Shown: piece by piece, positions 39,790 to 41,953 of the stretch
Numbering within the stretch: the first letter of the stretch is position 1
Layout: each line of letters starts with the position of its first letter
Assembly (NCBI GenBank): GCA_964454545.1
Contig: CAYVTI010000020.1
Coordinates: 1 to 41,953 of the forward strand
Direction of reading: 5' to 3'
DNA length: 41,953 nucleotides
Origin: JABCZZ01 sp964454545
GTDB taxonomy: Bacteria > Pseudomonadota > Alphaproteobacteria > Rickettsiales > JABCZZ01
The notes under the pieces: generated by a model
What the model was told of the DNA's origin: nothing
Seen by the model: the letters and a program-made list of their open reading frames with translations, nothing else
Databases searched by the model: none
Position numbers and translations under genes: made by a program

Positions 39790-41953
39790 ATGCCAGAAAT
39801 TTCCCGTTATAACTTCCGTGAGACCGAAAAGAAGTGGCAGAAGTTATGGGCAGAAAGCAGGATATTCGAGATAGACGAATCCGGGCTGGACGGCCCATCC
39901 TATTATGTGCTCGAAATGTTTCCCTATCCGTCCGGAAACATACATATGGGGCATGTCCGCAATTATACGCTTGGGGATGTGCTTGCACGCTATAAAAAGG
40001 CGTGCGGGTTTAATGTTCTTCATCCAATGGGCTGGGACGCTTTTGGGCTTCCCGCAGAAAATGCCGCCATTGAACGCGGCATACATCCCGGCAAATGGAC
40101 ATACCAGAACATCGCCACGATGCGTGAGCAGTTAAAGACGATTGGGCTTTCTTACGACTGGTCGCGTGAACTTGCCACCTGCGATCCAGATTATTACCGC
40201 CACGAACAGAAATTCTTTCTCGATTTTCTGAAAGCAGGCCTTGCTTACAGGAAAGAATCGTTCGTTAACTGGGACCCGGTCGATCACACGGTACTTGCCA
40301 ATGAACAGGTGATTGACGGGCGGGGCTGGCGTTCCGGCGCACTGGTGGAGCGCAAAAAACTCTCGCAATGGTTCCTAAAGATTACCGATTTTGCCGAAGA
40401 CTTGCTTGAGGGAATCAGCACACTGACCGACTGGCCGGAAAAAGTCAGGACCATGCAGGAGAAATGGATTGGGAAATCTGTCGGGGCTAAGCTAAAGCTG
40501 CAGGTTGCAGGTTGCAAGTCGCAGGAAGAGGTTATTGAGATTTTTACCACCAGGCCGGATACTATTTTTGGGATGTCATTCTGCGCTATCTCTCCTAACC
40601 ATCCCCTCGCACAGAAACTTGCAGCTTATAACGTGCAACTTGCTGCGTTCATCGAAGAATGCAACCGCATCAGCACAAGTGAAGAGGCATTAGAAAAAGC
40701 GGAGAAAAAAGGATTTGATACCGGGCTTAAAGTAAAACATCCCTTCGTTGCAGGGCGTGAGCATCCGGTATACGTAGCTAATTTCGTGCTGATGGAGTAT
40801 GGAACCGGGGCTATTTTCGGAGTGCCCGCGCATGATCAGAGAGACTTTGAATTTGCCACGAAATACGGCCTGCCAATCATACAGGTCGTAAGCAATCCCA
40901 ATCAGGACGGCAAAATCACGGAACCCTATACAGGCGACGGCAACATCATAAATTCGGATTTCCTCAATGGTCTCAGCGTAAGCGAAGCAAAGGAAAAGGC
41001 CATTGCCGAACTGCAAAAACTGGGTGTTGCGGAAAAGACCATTAATTACCGCTTGCGCGACTGGGGCGTATCACGCCAGCGTTACTGGGGATGCCCCATC
41101 CCGGTCATATATTGCGAGGATTGCGGCGTGGTTCCGGTGCCTGAGGATGAACTTCCGGTCAAGCTGCCTGAAGACGTGACTTTTGATAGACCCGGCAATC
41201 CCCTCGCCCACCACCCGACATGGAAGCATGTGAAATGCCATGCATGCGGCAAACCGGCGGAACGGGAAACGGATACATTTGATACGTTCTTTGAATCCTC
41301 CTGGTACTTTGCGCGTTTCTGCAGCAAGCCTTCGGAACAAGCGGCGCTTAATTCCGCCATGATGGAAAAATTTCTTCCGGTGGATAAGTATATCGGCGGC
41401 GTCGAGCATGCCGTGTTGCATCTGCTTTATGCAAGATTCTTTACCCGCGCACTGAAAAAGTGCGGCTACCTTAATATCGAAGAACCATTCAAAGGCCTGA
41501 TGACGCAGGGCATGATATGCCACGAAACCTATAAGGACTCCAGCGGCAACTGGCTGCTGCCCGAAGATGTGGTAAAGAACGGCGATATAGTTACTGAGCA
41601 AAAGAGCGGACAACCGGTGACTGTCGGGCGTTCGGAGAAAATGAGCAAGTCCAAAAAAAATACTGTCGATCCGCGGGAAATCATCACAAGCTATGGCGCG
41701 GACACGGCCCGCCTGTTCATGCTTTCCGACTCTCCGCCGGATCGCGACCTTGAATGGACGGAAGCAGGCATTGACGGTGCGTGGCGTTACGTAAACAGGT
41801 TATGGCGCCTGCTGCTGGAAGAAGAAACGGGCAAGGAAACTGACGATGTTTCCGCTCTAAAATTACGCCAGGAAACGCACAGAACGATCGCCCGTGTCAC
41901 AGAAGATATAGAACGCTTCCATTTTAATAAGGCCATCGCGAGAATTCGCGAAC
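39790..41953 (+). CDS. leuS: Leucyl-tRNA synthetase, 3' end cut by the window
   Basis: The frame is open from the ATG at 39790 to the window edge, giving 721 codons of an enzyme usually about 850 aa. HIGH is HMGH in PYPSGNIHMGHVRNYTLGD, KMSKSKKN lies near residue 618, and the editing domain shows FTTRPDT and GTGAIFGVPAHDQRDFEF. The rest of the anticodon-binding domain is outside. Two heptamer elements (40497-40524 and 40618-40645) are embedded in the editing-domain region and encode loop residues such as LQVAGCKSQ. The order DUF3576-leuS is typical of alphaproteobacteria, and lptE and holA would be expected next. Confidence 0.97.
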   Translation, partial: MPEISRYNFRETEKKWQKLWAESRIFEIDESGLDGPSYYVLEMFPYPSGNIHMGHVRNYTLGDVLARYKKACGFNVLHPMGWDAFGLPAENAAIERGIHPGKWTYQNIATMREQLKTIGLSYDWSRELATCDPDYYRHEQKFFLDFLKAGLAYRKESFVNWDPVDHTVLANEQVIDGRGWRSGALVERKKLSQWFLKITDFAEDLLEGISTLTDWPEKVRTMQEKWIGKSVGAKLKLQVAGCKSQEEVIEIFTTRPDTIFGMSFCAISPNHPLAQKLAAYNVQLAAFIEECNRISTSEEALEKAEKKGFDTGLKVKHPFVAGREHPVYVANFVLMEYGTGAIFGVPAHDQRDFEFATKYGLPIIQVVSNPNQDGKITEPYTGDGNIINSDFLNGLSVSEAKEKAIAELQKLGVAEKTINYRLRDWGVSRQRYWGCPIPVIYCEDCGVVPVPEDELPVKLPEDVTFDRPGNPLAHHPTWKHVKCHACGKPAERETDTFDTFFESSWYFARFCSKPSEQAALNSAMMEKFLPVDKYIGGVEHAVLHLLYARFFTRALKKCGYLNIEEPFKGLMTQGMICHETYKDSSGNWLLPEDVVKNGDIVTEQKSGQPVTVGRSEKMSKSKKNTVDPREIITSYGADTARLFMLSDSPPDRDLEWTEAGIDGAWRYVNRLWRLLLEEETGKETDDVSALKLRQETHRTIARVTEDIERFHFNKAIARIRE
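40497..40524. repeat. Heptamer element (copy 4) inside leuS
   Basis: Four phased 7-nt units; two match GTTGCAR exactly (GTTGCAG, GTTGCAA) and the outer two differ by one base. It is in the coding strand of leuS and is read as LQVAGCKSQ just before the conserved FTTRPDT editing motif. Confidence 0.75.
40618..40645. repeat. Inverted heptamer element (copy 5) inside leuS
   Basis: Four phased 7-nt units of the complementary family CTTGCAR: CTTGCAG first, then more decayed units. It lies 93 nt downstream of copy 4 in the opposite orientation and encodes LAAYNVQLAA. Confidence 0.5.

Noticed and set aside
1..41953. CRISPR array, tRNA, rRNA, insertion sequence, prophage or integration site
   Set aside because: No direct-repeat array, cloverleaf, transposase or integrase was seen. 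The gaps between genes are all under 160 nt and hold only promoter-like sequence.

Overview
The window comes from a compact, moderate-GC alphaproteobacterial chromosome. Lineage cues are the order DUF3576 lipoprotein then leuS, the tatD/metallo-beta-lactamase pair, sdhE directly upstream of mfd, a COX15-type ctaA, a RatA/COQ10-family gene and a Zur/Znu zinc locus. The valyl-tRNA synthetase reads as the archaeal-like type known from Rickettsiales, so I infer a Rickettsiales-affiliated or deep-branching alphaproteobacterium. It keeps amino-acid and purine biosynthesis genes (argG, cimA, purD), so it is less reduced than Rickettsia itself. No CRISPR array, rRNA, tRNA, insertion sequence, phage gene or integrase was seen, and no gap without a gene exceeds 300 bases.

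Layout. 1-4.1 kb: tatD and a PhnP-like hydrolase, a lineage-specific membrane/coiled-coil protein on the minus strand, then tadA, an ABC-2 permease and a Sel1 protein. 4.1-8.3 kb: ctaA (minus), a large GT-C/DUF2142-like membrane protein, argG and sdhE. 8.3-12.1 kb: mfd and a second small membrane/coiled-coil protein. 12.1-15.4 kb (minus): an orphan charged protein, cimA and a TrmJ-family methyltransferase. 15.6-17.2 kb: a PAS-GGDEF protein with a ruined active site, convergent with pdxH. 17.2-20.3 kb: a RatA/COQ10 protein, a DUF2142-like membrane protein, a GT2 and a YdcH/DUF465 protein. 20.3-23.3 kb (minus): zur-znuC-znuB-znuA. 23.3-27.4 kb (minus): a GT2-methyltransferase fusion and valS. 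27.5-30.8 kb: two tandem paralogous GT39-like membrane glycosyltransferases. 30.8-39.2 kb (minus): a tight nine-gene run purD-xseA-sixA-membrane protein-ferredoxin reductase-folD-phosphomannomutase-nitrilase-yggS. 39.2 kb to the end: a DUF3576 lipoprotein and the 5' part of leuS, cut by the window edge.

How genes fit together. The zinc locus looks like a self-contained uptake system under Zur, with candidate operators. Four GT-C-type membrane proteins, two GT2 enzymes and a phosphomannomutase suggest lipid-linked sugar transfer to an envelope polymer or protein; the product cannot be deduced here.

Most unusual features. (1) The heme A synthase homologue has lost the heme-site histidines of its N-terminal half while keeping those of the C-terminal half. 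(2) A family of 28-bp elements, each four degenerate heptamers of GTTGCAR type, lies inside or at the edges of cimA, trmJ and leuS. (3) A perfect 24-bp palindrome sits inside the degenerate GGDEF gene, at the metal-site codons. (4) valS carries a 37-codon in-frame insertion. (5) Several genes have a -10 box only 5-11 nt before the start codon and no Shine-Dalgarno, suggesting leaderless transcripts.
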